A DNA stretch of 64,000 bases from Flavobacteriaceae bacterium NBU2973 (lineage in GTDB: Bacteria > Bacteroidota > Bacteroidia > Flavobacteriales > Flavobacteriaceae), in the NCBI GenBank assembly GCA_026162565.1, contig JAOEIQ010000001.1, positions 372,001-436,000 of the forward strand. Direction: 5' to 3'. Positions 54,543-62,887 of the stretch are shown piece by piece. The notes beneath the pieces are model-generated. The model worked only from the letters and a program-made list of their open reading frames with translations. It made no database searches and was not told the origin of the DNA. The position numbers and the translations under genes were made by a program. Within the stretch, counting starts at the first letter, position 1. Each line of letters begins with the position of its first letter.

Positions 54543-56261
54543 TTAATTTTCAGAGTCAATAGAATCTTCAAAGCAATCTCCATCTTCGTTTATACATGTA
54601 TAATAAACTTCTAATTTCATCCTCAAGTTTTTGGGTACATTTGGGTGACTACCATTTAAAATTGTACCTCTTGGTTGAGTTATTGAACTTACAGGAATTT
54701 TATTAATTTCAGAATCACTAGTAATAGATTCCAGATTTATAGAGTTATTTTCAAAAGGGACATTATTTGAAACCACAAGCCCCAAACTTAAATTAGTACT
54801 ATCTCTTGTTATGATATTGTTTAAATGTTCTGTTATTCTAATTTTATAACTAATCCCCGTACTATTTTCTTCATTTCTTTTAAGTGGTTCTAAATGAATT
54901 TCTTTTGTTGATGTTGGATCAATAAAATAATCTATTAAAGGGGTATTATTTTTTATGTCATACAAATATACTCTGTCTAACTCATTATCTTGAACGAGAT
55001 TCTGATCCACAAATATTTTTATAAACGCTTCATTTATAAGTCTTTTAGGTTCAGATTCGTTATTATTTAAAGTGTTGCAATTGTAATTACTTTTGTAAGC
55101 TTGCATAAACTCACAAAACGAACTTCCTTCAATATTTTCATCAAACAAATCAATAACAGTCATTGTTCCTTGACCTCCTTTGAGATATAATGTTTCATCA
55201 CCTTCTGAAGGATTCCCATCACTTAACAATGAGTTATCAGAATTGTTTAAAAAATTTAAGTTAGTACCCGAAAAATTAAGCACATATGAATTTTGCGTAG
55301 TAACTTCCTCTTGAGTTTCTGGATCAGTAGTAGTGCTACTGTAATGGAAAGTTAAGTTAGCACTTGAACTATAATTGAAAAACATAAAAAAGCCATCATT
55401 ATCTATACTTTCTGCTTTAAAGTATAAACCCCTAAAATAATTGAAAAAATTATTGAGGTTGCTTAATACTATATCTCCTTCTTTGTCAAATATTAAATTA
55501 TCCCAATATTCTTTATCTTTATGTGTTGTGGTATTTATATTATTATCATTATCGACATTAACTTCTTGATCCAAACGAATTCTTAATGAAGGAGAAACAG
55601 GAATAACATCACCATCTGATTCTATAAGCGTTATTTGTTCTGCGCTTGGTATGAAAGATATATCTTCGTATAAAATATCACCTTGTACGTCAGTAACTTC
55701 ATTAATTTGTGTTCCTTCAGAGGTCATGCCATCAGAAAAATAAATTAAGCTTTCATTAAAATCAGAATCATCGCCTATGTCAAAATCTCTCAAAAAATAG
55801 TTGTTTCTGTAAATGGATAATTTTATTGGGCTTAAGCTTTCAGAATCTTCATTATTTGAAATAATAGAGTCTAATTCAAAAGTTGAATTATTTTCAGAGT
55901 CAATATCTAATAGGGTACTAAAGTAAGGTAGTGTTAAAATAACAGAATCTAAAACTACTTGCTCACCGAATGTTGGGTCTAGAACATTAGGACTCATTTG
56001 GCTTAAAAAATTAGAAGTAGTATTACCATAAATTGGGTCTTTATATAAGCCTAGCATTCCAATTGGGAGACCGTTGGTTTGAACTCGTTCTAATCTTTTA
56101 GTGTAAGCTCTTACGGCAAAAGTATCAACAGAAGTGCTAAAATTAGTATTTATGCTTATACCACTCTCAAGATTAGTAAAATCTTCATCACAAGCAGTAA
56201 ATGATGTAGTAATAATTGCAAGTAACACAATTATATTTAGGGCTTTATGTATCTTCTTCAT
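54543..56261 (-). CDS. DUF4270 family lipoprotein
   Basis: A 572-residue lipoprotein with signal MKKIHKALNIIVLLAIITTS and Cys near residue 24 (FTACDEDF). The mature protein is beta-rich and acidic, with the DUF4270 pattern (an early GLYKDPIYGNTTSNFLSQM and a C-terminal SSITQPRGTILNG). DUF4270 is specific to Bacteroidota and of unknown function. It lies between the GT5-like gene and glmS with short gaps (9 and 21 bases), a conserved order that points to envelope or glycan work. Confidence 0.9.
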   Translation of the reverse strand: MKKIHKALNIIVLLAIITTSFTACDEDFTNLESGISINTNFSTSVDTFAVRAYTKRLERVQTNGLPIGMLGLYKDPIYGNTTSNFLSQMSPNVLDPTFGEQVVLDSVILTLPYFSTLLDIDSENNSTFELDSIISNNEDSESLSPIKLSIYRNNYFLRDFDIGDDSDFNESLIYFSDGMTSEGTQINEVTDVQGDILYEDISFIPSAEQITLIESDGDVIPVSPSLRIRLDQEVNVDNDNNINTTTHKDKEYWDNLIFDKEGDIVLSNLNNFFNYFRGLYFKAESIDNDGFFMFFNYSSSANLTFHYSSTTTDPETQEEVTTQNSYVLNFSGTNLNFLNNSDNSLLSDGNPSEGDETLYLKGGQGTMTVIDLFDENIEGSSFCEFMQAYKSNYNCNTLNNNESEPKRLINEAFIKIFVDQNLVQDNELDRVYLYDIKNNTPLIDYFIDPTSTKEIHLEPLKRNEENSTGISYKIRITEHLNNIITRDSTNLSLGLVVSNNVPFENNSINLESITSDSEINKIPVSSITQPRGTILNGSHPNVPKNLRMKLEVYYTCINEDGDCFEDSIDSEN

Positions 56262-56270
56262 AGGGTTTTA

Positions 56271-57080
56271 TTAACTCAACACTTTTTCATTATAAAATTC
56301 AGTGTAAGCAGTTGCAAAAGTTTCAACTGGCTGATATCCTAAAACTGGCTTATCTGAATCATTTAAATGTTTTTGTATGGTGTCTGGTAGCATGTCTGAT
56401 CCTTCTATCAAAGCATCCGAATAATCAATAGCTACTTTCATTAAACTTTCGTAATCAGGTTTTTCTAAAGTTGTTAACGTATTAGATTCAATACCATCAA
56501 ACTTTATTTTCGCAACCATGTCTTTATTTAACGTTCCATCAAAGCCTTGATTGTATATAGAAGTAACTATTTTACTTTCGTTGAATAATGGTTCGTCCTT
56601 AAAATATTCTTTTAAGTACAAAGGTAATAGAGAAGCTAGCCATCCATGAACATGGATAATGTCTGGAGCCCAGTTTAGCTTTTTAACAGTTTCTATAACA
56701 CCTTTTGCAAAGAAAATGGCACGCTCATCATTATCAGAAAACAAATTACCATCTTCATCTGTTAGGGTTGCTTTTCTTTTAAAGTACTCTTCGTTATCAA
56801 TAAAATAAACTTGTATCCTTTCTTTAGGTATCGAAGCTACTTTTATTATTAGCGGCATATCAAGATCGTTAATCACTAAATTAATACCTGAAAGTCTAAT
56901 AACTTCATGTAATTGGTGTCTTCTCTCGTTAATATTGCCATATCGTGGCATAAAAATTCGTATTTGTCCTCCTAACTTATTTACCATTCTTGGAGCTTCA
57001 AACGACATGGATGATATTTCTGTCTCAGGTAAATATGGCACTACTTCAGATGATACATACAATATCCTCTTATCCTTCAT
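56271..57080 (-). CDS. GT5-type glycogen/starch synthase N-domain protein (short)
   Basis: The 269-residue protein is equivalent only to the N-terminal Rossmann domain of a GT-B glycogen synthase: ILYVSSEVVPYLPETEISSM near residue 6 and DIIHVHGWLASLLPLYLKEY near residue 140. The C-terminal ADP-glucose-binding half (about 200 residues) is absent and no frame for it follows. The KTGG-type glucan motif is also not clear (here ETEISSM). Short proteins like this are common in flavobacteria, so this is not a fresh truncation; catalysis is doubtful. It is first in an operon with DUF4270 and glmS. Confidence 0.88.
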   Translation of the reverse strand: MKDKRILYVSSEVVPYLPETEISSMSFEAPRMVNKLGGQIRIFMPRYGNINERRHQLHEVIRLSGINLVINDLDMPLIIKVASIPKERIQVYFIDNEEYFKRKATLTDEDGNLFSDNDERAIFFAKGVIETVKKLNWAPDIIHVHGWLASLLPLYLKEYFKDEPLFNESKIVTSIYNQGFDGTLNKDMVAKIKFDGIESNTLTTLEKPDYESLMKVAIDYSDALIEGSDMLPDTIQKHLNDSDKPVLGYQPVETFATAYTEFYNEKVLS

Positions 57081-57118
57081 ATAATTTATGCTTTTGAAAA
57101 TTCAAAATAAAAAACACG

Positions 57119-57126
57119 CAAAAGTA
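57119..57126 (-). promoter_or_regulatory. -7 promoter box TACTTTTG for the GT5-DUF4270-glmS operon
   Basis: Minus-strand TAnnTTTG match 38 bases before the start at 57080. Confidence 0.5.
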
Positions 57127-57157
57127 CAAAAATTTATGCAAATTGACTGTAAAATCT

Positions 57158-57165
57158 TAAGTTTG
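57158..57165 (+). promoter_or_regulatory. -7 promoter box TAAGTTTG for panC-panD
   Basis: Exact TAnnTTTG match in the 107-base divergent gap, 22 bases before the GTG start of panC. Confidence 0.5.
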
Positions 57166-57187
57166 CAGCGTTAAAATTTTGGTAAAA

Positions 57188-58039
57188 GTGAAAGTCTTTT
57201 CTGATAAAGTAGAACTTGTAAAAAAAATTAATCAGTTAAAAGCTGAAAACAATTCTATTGGATTTGTTCCTACTATGGGAGCCTTACATCAAGGTCATAT
57301 GTCTTTGGTGAAACAAGGATTATCAAATAACTCCTTTGTAGTTGTAAGTATTTTTGTTAATCCTACTCAATTTGACAATGCAGAAGATTTAAAGAAATAT
57401 CCTAGAACTCTTGAAAGAGATGTCGATTTATTGAAGACTGTTTCTAAAGATAAGATTGTTGTTTATGCTCCAACGGTAGATGATATATATGAAGGGAACG
57501 CAAAATCAGAATCGTTTAATTTTGATGGATTAGAGTTTGAAATGGAAGGTAAATTTCGTCAAGGACATTTCGATGGAGTTGGTACAATTGTTAAGCGTTT
57601 ATTTGAAATTGTAGAACCTAACAATGCGTATTTTGGAGAGAAAGATTTTCAGCAATTAGCTATTATAAAAAAGTTGGTTAGCAAATATAATATTCCGGTT
57701 AAAGTAGTTGGTTGTAAAATACATCGAGAAACTAACGGTTTAGCTATGAGTTCTCGTAACGAAAGACTAAAACCAGAGTACAAAAAAGCAGCGCCATTTA
57801 TATTTAAAACCTTACAATCTGCCAAGACAAAGTTTGGCACAAAAAGTGCTAATAAAGTTACGGAATGGGTAACCAAACAATTTGCAAAACATGAGCTTTT
57901 AGAATTAGAGTATTTCATTATAGCAGATGTCGACACCTTAAAACCAGTTAAAAGAAAATCTAACAAAAAAACCTATCGTGCGTTTATAGCTGCTTATGCA
58001 GATGATATAAGATTAATAGATAATATCGCACTAAATTAA
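57188..58039 (+). CDS. panC: Pantothenate synthetase (GTG start preferred)
   Basis: PanC joins pantoate and beta-alanine with ATP to make pantothenate. The GTG at 57188 gives [17 protein letters not shown], the usual start; a TTG at 57179 would add three residues and cannot be excluded. The nucleotidyltransferase loop reads [15 protein letters not shown] near residue 27, SIFVNPTQF near residue 55 and [11 protein letters not shown] near residue 145. Length is normal (about 283). It starts the panC-panD unit, 13 bases before panD. Confidence 0.96.
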   Translation: MKVFSDKVELVKKINQLKAENNSIGFVPTMGALHQGHMSLVKQGLSNNSFVVVSIFVNPTQFDNAEDLKKYPRTLERDVDLLKTVSKDKIVVYAPTVDDIYEGNAKSESFNFDGLEFEMEGKFRQGHFDGVGTIVKRLFEIVEPNNAYFGEKDFQQLAIIKKLVSKYNIPVKVVGCKIHRETNGLAMSSRNERLKPEYKKAAPFIFKTLQSAKTKFGTKSANKVTEWVTKQFAKHELLELEYFIIADVDTLKPVKRKSNKKTYRAFIAAYADDIRLIDNIALN

Positions 58040-58052
58040 TTACCTTTGCCTC

Positions 58053-58403
58053 ATGCAAATTCAAGTAGTAAAATCAAAAATTCATAGAGTAAAAGTTACA
58101 GGTGCAGACCTTAACTATATTGGTAGTATTACTATCGATGAAGACTTAATGGATGCTGCAAATATTATTCAAGGAGAAAAAGTTCAAATTGTAAATAATA
58201 ACAATGGAGCGCGTTTAGAAACCTATGCTATACCTGGTCCAAGAAATTCTGGAGAGATTACATTAAACGGAGCTGCTGCAAGATTAGTGTCGCCAGGAGA
58301 TGTTCTTATTTTAATTACTTATGCTTTTATGGATATAGAAGAAGCTAAAACTTTTAAGCCTTCATTAGTTTTTCCTGATGAAGCAACCAATCTTTTAAAA
58401 TAA
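58053..58403 (+). CDS. panD: Aspartate 1-decarboxylase proenzyme
   Basis: PanD decarboxylates aspartate to beta-alanine, the partner substrate of PanC. The 116-residue proenzyme is processed at Gly24-Ser25 ([13 protein letters not shown]) to leave the pyruvoyl group. [15 protein letters not shown] and the GAAARL segment ([13 protein letters not shown]) are the usual signatures. The start lies 13 bases after panC. Confidence 0.98.
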   Translation: MQIQVVKSKIHRVKVTGADLNYIGSITIDEDLMDAANIIQGEKVQIVNNNNGARLETYAIPGPRNSGEITLNGAAARLVSPGDVLILITYAFMDIEEAKTFKPSLVFPDEATNLLK

Positions 58404-58406
58404 ATT

Positions 58407-59375
58407 TTGAATAAAACGATATTAAAAACACTTAAAATAGCGCTCCCAATTGTATTGGGAGTTTTTTTAATATGGTATTCTCTATCTAAAGTTTCTATAA
58501 ACGAGTTAGTAACCTATTTTAAAAATGCTAACTATTCTTGGATTTTACTAGGTATGTTTTTGGGGTTATTGAGTCATTTATCGCGCGCTTACAGATGGTT
58601 GTTTATGTTAGAGCCAATGGGTTATAATGTAAAATTACCAAACAGTATTATGGCTGTTTTCGCTACTTATTTAATAAATTATACGATTCCTAGAGCAGGA
58701 GAAGTTGCACGTGCGTCAATACTCACAAATTATGAAGGTGTGCCTTTTGAAAAAGGTTTTGGCACTATAGTCGCAGAACGTATTGCCGATTTAATCGTAA
58801 TTTCTGGGATTATTCTTTTGACGCTTTTTCTGCAATTCGATTTTATTTATAGTTTTTTAGTTGAAAGATTTGAGCCTACAAAAATACTATTCAGTCTAGG
58901 ACTTTTAATAGTTGCTTCTATTGCTATTTTCCTTTTTATAAAACGCAGTCAAACAACATTTGCACTAAAGGTAAAAACCTTTTTTAATGGTTTAATTGAA
59001 GGTGCTTTTAGTATTTTTAAAATGAAGAAAAAATGGGCATTCATTTTTCATACCTTATTTATTTGGGGAATGTATGTGCTTATGTTTTATGTGACAAGCT
59101 TTTGTTTGCCTGAATTACAAAGTCTTCCTTTTGGAGCCATATTAATTGGGTTTATATCTGCTAGTTTTACTATTGCAGCCACAAATGGAGGTATTGGAGC
59201 TTATCCTTTAGCAGTATATGCGGCTTTCTCAATTTTTGGAATTGCAGAAGAACCAAGTATCGCTTTTGGCTGGATAATGTGGACTTCCCAGACGTTACTA
59301 ATCATTATTTTTGGAGGGCTATCCTTACTATACTTACCTATTTACAATAGAAATAAAGCAAAAGAGACAATATAA
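58407..59375 (+). CDS. Flippase-like membrane protein (LPG synthase TM/UPF0104)
   Basis: A 322-residue inner-membrane protein with about eight hydrophobic segments, related to the transmembrane part of MprF (AglD2/UPF0104 family). Typical family segments are the LSHLSRAYRWLFML helix near residue 53, NYTIPRAGEVARASIL near residue 91 and TNGGIGAYPLAVYAAFSIFG near residue 255. No catalytic synthase domain is present. The start is TTG at 58407, three bases after panD, with no ATG at the N-terminus, so it is coupled to panD. Lipid or lipid-linked sugar flipping is a family-level guess. Confidence 0.88.
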   Translation: MNKTILKTLKIALPIVLGVFLIWYSLSKVSINELVTYFKNANYSWILLGMFLGLLSHLSRAYRWLFMLEPMGYNVKLPNSIMAVFATYLINYTIPRAGEVARASILTNYEGVPFEKGFGTIVAERIADLIVISGIILLTLFLQFDFIYSFLVERFEPTKILFSLGLLIVASIAIFLFIKRSQTTFALKVKTFFNGLIEGAFSIFKMKKKWAFIFHTLFIWGMYVLMFYVTSFCLPELQSLPFGAILIGFISASFTIAATNGGIGAYPLAVYAAFSIFGIAEEPSIAFGWIMWTSQTLLIIIFGGLSLLYLPIYNRNKAKETI

Positions 59376-59435
59376 TAGTTTTCAATCTTTCGCTTATTTT
59401 CATACCTTGTCAGTCCTAACTCAAATCCTTTTACA

Positions 59436-60584
59436 ATGAAAAAGTTTATTAGTATTCTATTAATCCTTTTTTCAATCTCCTCAATGTCATCACAAGTAAT
59501 TTACGAAGAATTTGCTTCAAGTAAATTAGGTGAAAAGCGTCAGATAAAAATACAATTACCTAGAGGTTATGAAAACGATACAGATAAAAGCTATCCACTT
59601 TTTATAGTTCTTGATGGTGATTACTTATTCGAAGCTGTCGCTGGAAATGTTGACTATTATTCCTATTGGGAAGATATGCCTGAAGCAGTTGTAGTTGGCA
59701 TAAAACAAGTAGGCTATAGAGATAGTGATACCATGTATTCTGGTCAAAACTCATTACCAATAGAAGGTGGAGCAGACTTTTTTGAGTTTATTGGTATGGA
59801 ATTAATACCATCTTTAATTAGTAATTATAGATTAGAAGATTTTAGAGTGATTGTTGGTCATGGAGAAACCGCTAATTTTTTAAACTATTATTTACTAAAA
59901 GATAGACCTGTATTTCAGGGTTATATAGCTATTAGCCCGGATTTAGCTCCAGATGTAAATACGTATTTATCAGAAAGACTTCCCAAATTTGAAACCAAAT
60001 TATTTTACTATTTAGCTACTGGAACAAATGATAGAAAATCTGTTATAAGAGATAGTGAAGCTTTAAATACAACATTTACTGCTTTAGATAACAAAAACAT
60101 ATTATATAATTACGATAATTTTGAAGGTGCTACACATTACAATGCGCCAGCTCATGCTATACCTAAAGCCTTAGAAAGTATCTTTTATGTATTTCAACCA
60201 ATTAGTAAAGATGAATACAAGGATACTATCTTAAAACTTGAATCGTCTCCTGTTGAGTATTTGGTTGAAAAATATCAAACTATACAAGAGCTTTTTGGTA
60301 TTGATAAACAAATATTAATTAACGATTTCAAAGCAATATCTGCTGCTATCGAAAAAACCGAACAGTTTAAATACTACGAAGATTTGGGTAAGCTAGCCAG
60401 AAAACAATATCCAGATACGCTTCTAGGAAACTACTATTTAGCACGTTTTTATGAAGAAACAGGCGAACCTAAAAAAGCTATGAAAACGTATAAATCTGCT
60501 TATATTCTTGAAGAGATTGCTGGCATCACAAAAGATTTAATGCTAGAAAAAGCAGATGAAATTAAAGCTGATTTTGGGTACTAA
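59436..60584 (+). CDS. Secreted alpha/beta-hydrolase-fold protein lacking the nucleophile Ser
   Basis: A 382-residue protein with a signal peptide (to about residue 20, SISSMSSQ) and an esterase-D/Fes-type alpha/beta-hydrolase domain (about 25-265): LPRGYENDTDKSYPLFIVLD and MELIPSLISNYRLEDFRVIV. The nucleophile elbow, normally GHSxGG, reads GHGETAN (141-147), so the catalytic Ser is Gly143. The distal His (ATHYNAPAHAIPKAL) remains. The C-terminal ~110 residues look like TPR helices (YLARFYEETGEPKKAMKTYK). It likely binds rather than cleaves a substrate. radA follows directly. Confidence 0.85.
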   Translation: MKKFISILLILFSISSMSSQVIYEEFASSKLGEKRQIKIQLPRGYENDTDKSYPLFIVLDGDYLFEAVAGNVDYYSYWEDMPEAVVVGIKQVGYRDSDTMYSGQNSLPIEGGADFFEFIGMELIPSLISNYRLEDFRVIVGHGETANFLNYYLLKDRPVFQGYIAISPDLAPDVNTYLSERLPKFETKLFYYLATGTNDRKSVIRDSEALNTTFTALDNKNILYNYDNFEGATHYNAPAHAIPKALESIFYVFQPISKDEYKDTILKLESSPVEYLVEKYQTIQELFGIDKQILINDFKAISAAIEKTEQFKYYEDLGKLARKQYPDTLLGNYYLARFYEETGEPKKAMKTYKSAYILEEIAGITKDLMLEKADEIKADFGY

Positions 60585-61943
60585 ATGGCGAAAGTAAAAA
60601 CAACGTTTTTTTGTCAAAACTGTGGGAGTCAATATGCAAAATGGCAAGGACAATGTATTGCTTGTAAAGAGTGGAATACTATTGTAGAAGAAGTTATTCA
60701 AAAAACTGAAAAAAACGATTGGAAAACCTCTGATAATAAGGTCAAACGTGTTTCAAAACCTCTGAAAATTCAAGATATAGATTCTACACAAGAATCAAGA
60801 TTGAATACTTATGATAATGAGTTTAATCGGGTTCTAGGTGGTGGTTTAGTTCCTGGATCGCTAACCTTGTTAGGTGGAGAACCTGGAATTGGCAAGAGTA
60901 CATTATTGCTTCAGATTGCTTTAAAATTACCTTACAAAACATTATACGTTTCTGGAGAAGAAAGCCAGAAGCAGATAAAAATGCGCGCAGAACGTATTAA
61001 TACTAATGAGAATAATTGTTTCATTTTAACCGAAACAAAAACACAAAATATCTTCAAGCAAATAGAAGCTCTTGAGCCAGATATTGTTGTGGTCGATTCT
61101 ATACAAACATTACATAGTGATTATATAGAGTCGTCTTCAGGAAGTATTTCTCAAATTAAAGAATGCACAACAGAACTTATAAAATTTGCAAAGGAAACAG
61201 CAACTCCAGTAATTTTAATTGGTCATATTACTAAAGATGGTAACATAGCTGGACCTAAAATTTTAGAGCATATGGTCGATACGGTTTTACAATTTGAAGG
61301 CGATCGTAATCATGTGTTTAGAATATTAAGAGCTAATAAAAATCGTTTTGGTTCTACTAACGAATTAGGTATTTACGAAATGCAAGGTTCTGGTTTACGA
61401 GAAGTGTCTAATCCTTCAGAAATACTAATTTCTAAAAAGGATGAAGAACTATCAGGTAATGCTATTGCTGCTACTTTAGAAGGTATGCGACCGCTTATGA
61501 TAGAAGTTCAGGCTTTAGTAAGTACAGCAGTTTATGGAACTCCACAACGAAGTGCTACAGGTTTTAATGCCAAACGCTTAAATATGTTATTGGCTGTTTT
61601 AGAAAAGCGTGCAGGTTTTCGTTTAGGTACTAAAGATGTGTTTTTAAATATAACTGGAGGCATAACAGTCGATGATCCAGCTATCGATTTAGCAGTTGTA
61701 GCAGCTATTTTATCGTCTAACGAGGATGTAGCTTTACAACGTGATTTTTGTTTTGCTGCAGAAGTAGGTTTATCAGGAGAAATTAGACCTATTCAACGTG
61801 TGGAGCAACGTATTTTAGAAGCCGAAAAACTTGGATTCTCTACTATTTTTGTGTCTAAATACAATAAGATTGCTTTAAAAAATACAGCAATTAAAATTCA
61901 ATTAATCTCAAAAATTGAGGATTTAGTAGGTTTTGTGGTTTAA
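60585..61943 (+). CDS. radA: DNA repair protein RadA
   Basis: RadA is a RecA-related helicase that drives branch migration. The 452-residue protein has the N-terminal C4 zinc finger (C10, C13, C24, C27 in FFCQNCGSQYAKWQGQC), Walker A GGEPGIGKSTLLLQ near residue 97, the RadA-specific KNRFG in ANKNRFGSTNELG, and a Lon-like C-terminal domain (GGITVDDPAIDLAVVAAILS). All key residues are present. It starts directly after the upstream stop. Confidence 0.97.
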   Translation: MAKVKTTFFCQNCGSQYAKWQGQCIACKEWNTIVEEVIQKTEKNDWKTSDNKVKRVSKPLKIQDIDSTQESRLNTYDNEFNRVLGGGLVPGSLTLLGGEPGIGKSTLLLQIALKLPYKTLYVSGEESQKQIKMRAERINTNENNCFILTETKTQNIFKQIEALEPDIVVVDSIQTLHSDYIESSSGSISQIKECTTELIKFAKETATPVILIGHITKDGNIAGPKILEHMVDTVLQFEGDRNHVFRILRANKNRFGSTNELGIYEMQGSGLREVSNPSEILISKKDEELSGNAIAATLEGMRPLMIEVQALVSTAVYGTPQRSATGFNAKRLNMLLAVLEKRAGFRLGTKDVFLNITGGITVDDPAIDLAVVAAILSSNEDVALQRDFCFAAEVGLSGEIRPIQRVEQRILEAEKLGFSTIFVSKYNKIALKNTAIKIQLISKIEDLVGFVV

Positions 61944-62071
61944 CTTATCAATTAATATTGATGTGACTTGGTAATTTCTATTTTTAGAAGTTGAAATTAG
62001 AAAAATGCACATTTCCCTAGACAAAACATATGTTTTACTCATTTATGATTTTATAATTTATATTCTGAAAG

Positions 62072-62079
62072 TAAATTTG
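62072..62079 (+). promoter_or_regulatory. -7 promoter box TAAATTTG
   Basis: Exact TAnnTTTG match 17 bases before the start of the small secreted protein gene at 62097. Confidence 0.5.
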
Positions 62080-62096
62080 ATTAAAATATAAAAACA

Positions 62097-62834
62097 ATGA
62101 AAGGATTTATTTTTAAATTAATATTATGCTTATGTGTTGTTTTGAATGCTCAAAACTCTGAAGATTTTGAGTCGTTTTCAGAAATAAAAACATATAAATA
62201 CTTTCCAAAAAAGTCTGCATATTATCAAATAGATAAAGTAAATAATAGTAAAATAGTAGAATCAAATTACTATTTAAATAGGAAATTAAAGCTGAAGTAT
62301 GTATTTGAATATAATGATAAGGGGAAATTAATTAAAGAGTTTATCAAATATGATTTTGAAGAAGGTTATGTTGATTTATTACTGAATGAATATAAATATT
62401 TTTATAATAATAACAAGCAATTGATAAGGAAAGAAAATAAAACATATTCAGAGTTTTTTTCCAAATTCAACTTGAATAACGAACCTCAAATTATAATTAG
62501 AAAAGGAGATTTTGGAATATCTATTCCTCAAAAAGAAGAATTAAAATATGATTCAAAAGGGAATGTAATTGAAGAACGTTTGTATTTTTTTACTGGAGAA
62601 GAAGACGAAACAGTAGAGTATAATAAATTTGTTTATGATGAATACAATAACATTATAAAAATTGAAAGGCAGTTTATTCCAGAACAAAATTTTCCAATTT
62701 TAATCACTGGAGGGCGTTCATTATTTCAAAAAGAAGAGTATTCTTATAAATATAATAAACAAGGACTTTGGGTGAAAAAATACCTAACTGTAAATGGTAA
62801 AAGAAAGTTAATAGAAAAGCGTCGTTTTATGTAA
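62097..62834 (+). CDS. Hypothetical secreted protein with YD-type strand repeats
   Basis: A 245-residue protein with a signal peptide ending near residue 19 (LCVVLNAQN). The mature part is very Lys/Tyr/Glu-rich and contains loosely repeated strands: FEYNDKGKLIKEFIKYDFEE, YKYFYNNNKQLIRKENKTY, LKYDSKGNVIEERLYFF and FVYDEYNNIIKIERQF. These resemble RHS/YD-like beta-hairpin repeats found in small secreted Bacteroidota proteins. No enzyme motif is seen. It is a single gene with its own promoter box and stands between radA and ileS. Base composition is more AT-rich than the neighbours. Confidence 0.75.
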   Translation: MKGFIFKLILCLCVVLNAQNSEDFESFSEIKTYKYFPKKSAYYQIDKVNNSKIVESNYYLNRKLKLKYVFEYNDKGKLIKEFIKYDFEEGYVDLLLNEYKYFYNNNKQLIRKENKTYSEFFSKFNLNNEPQIIIRKGDFGISIPQKEELKYDSKGNVIEERLYFFTGEEDETVEYNKFVYDEYNNIIKIERQFIPEQNFPILITGGRSLFQKEEYSYKYNKQGLWVKKYLTVNGKRKLIEKRRFM

Positions 62835-62887
62835 TTAAATCTACACAAAATTCATTAAATTCGCACACCTAATAAAATGTGAGGAAA

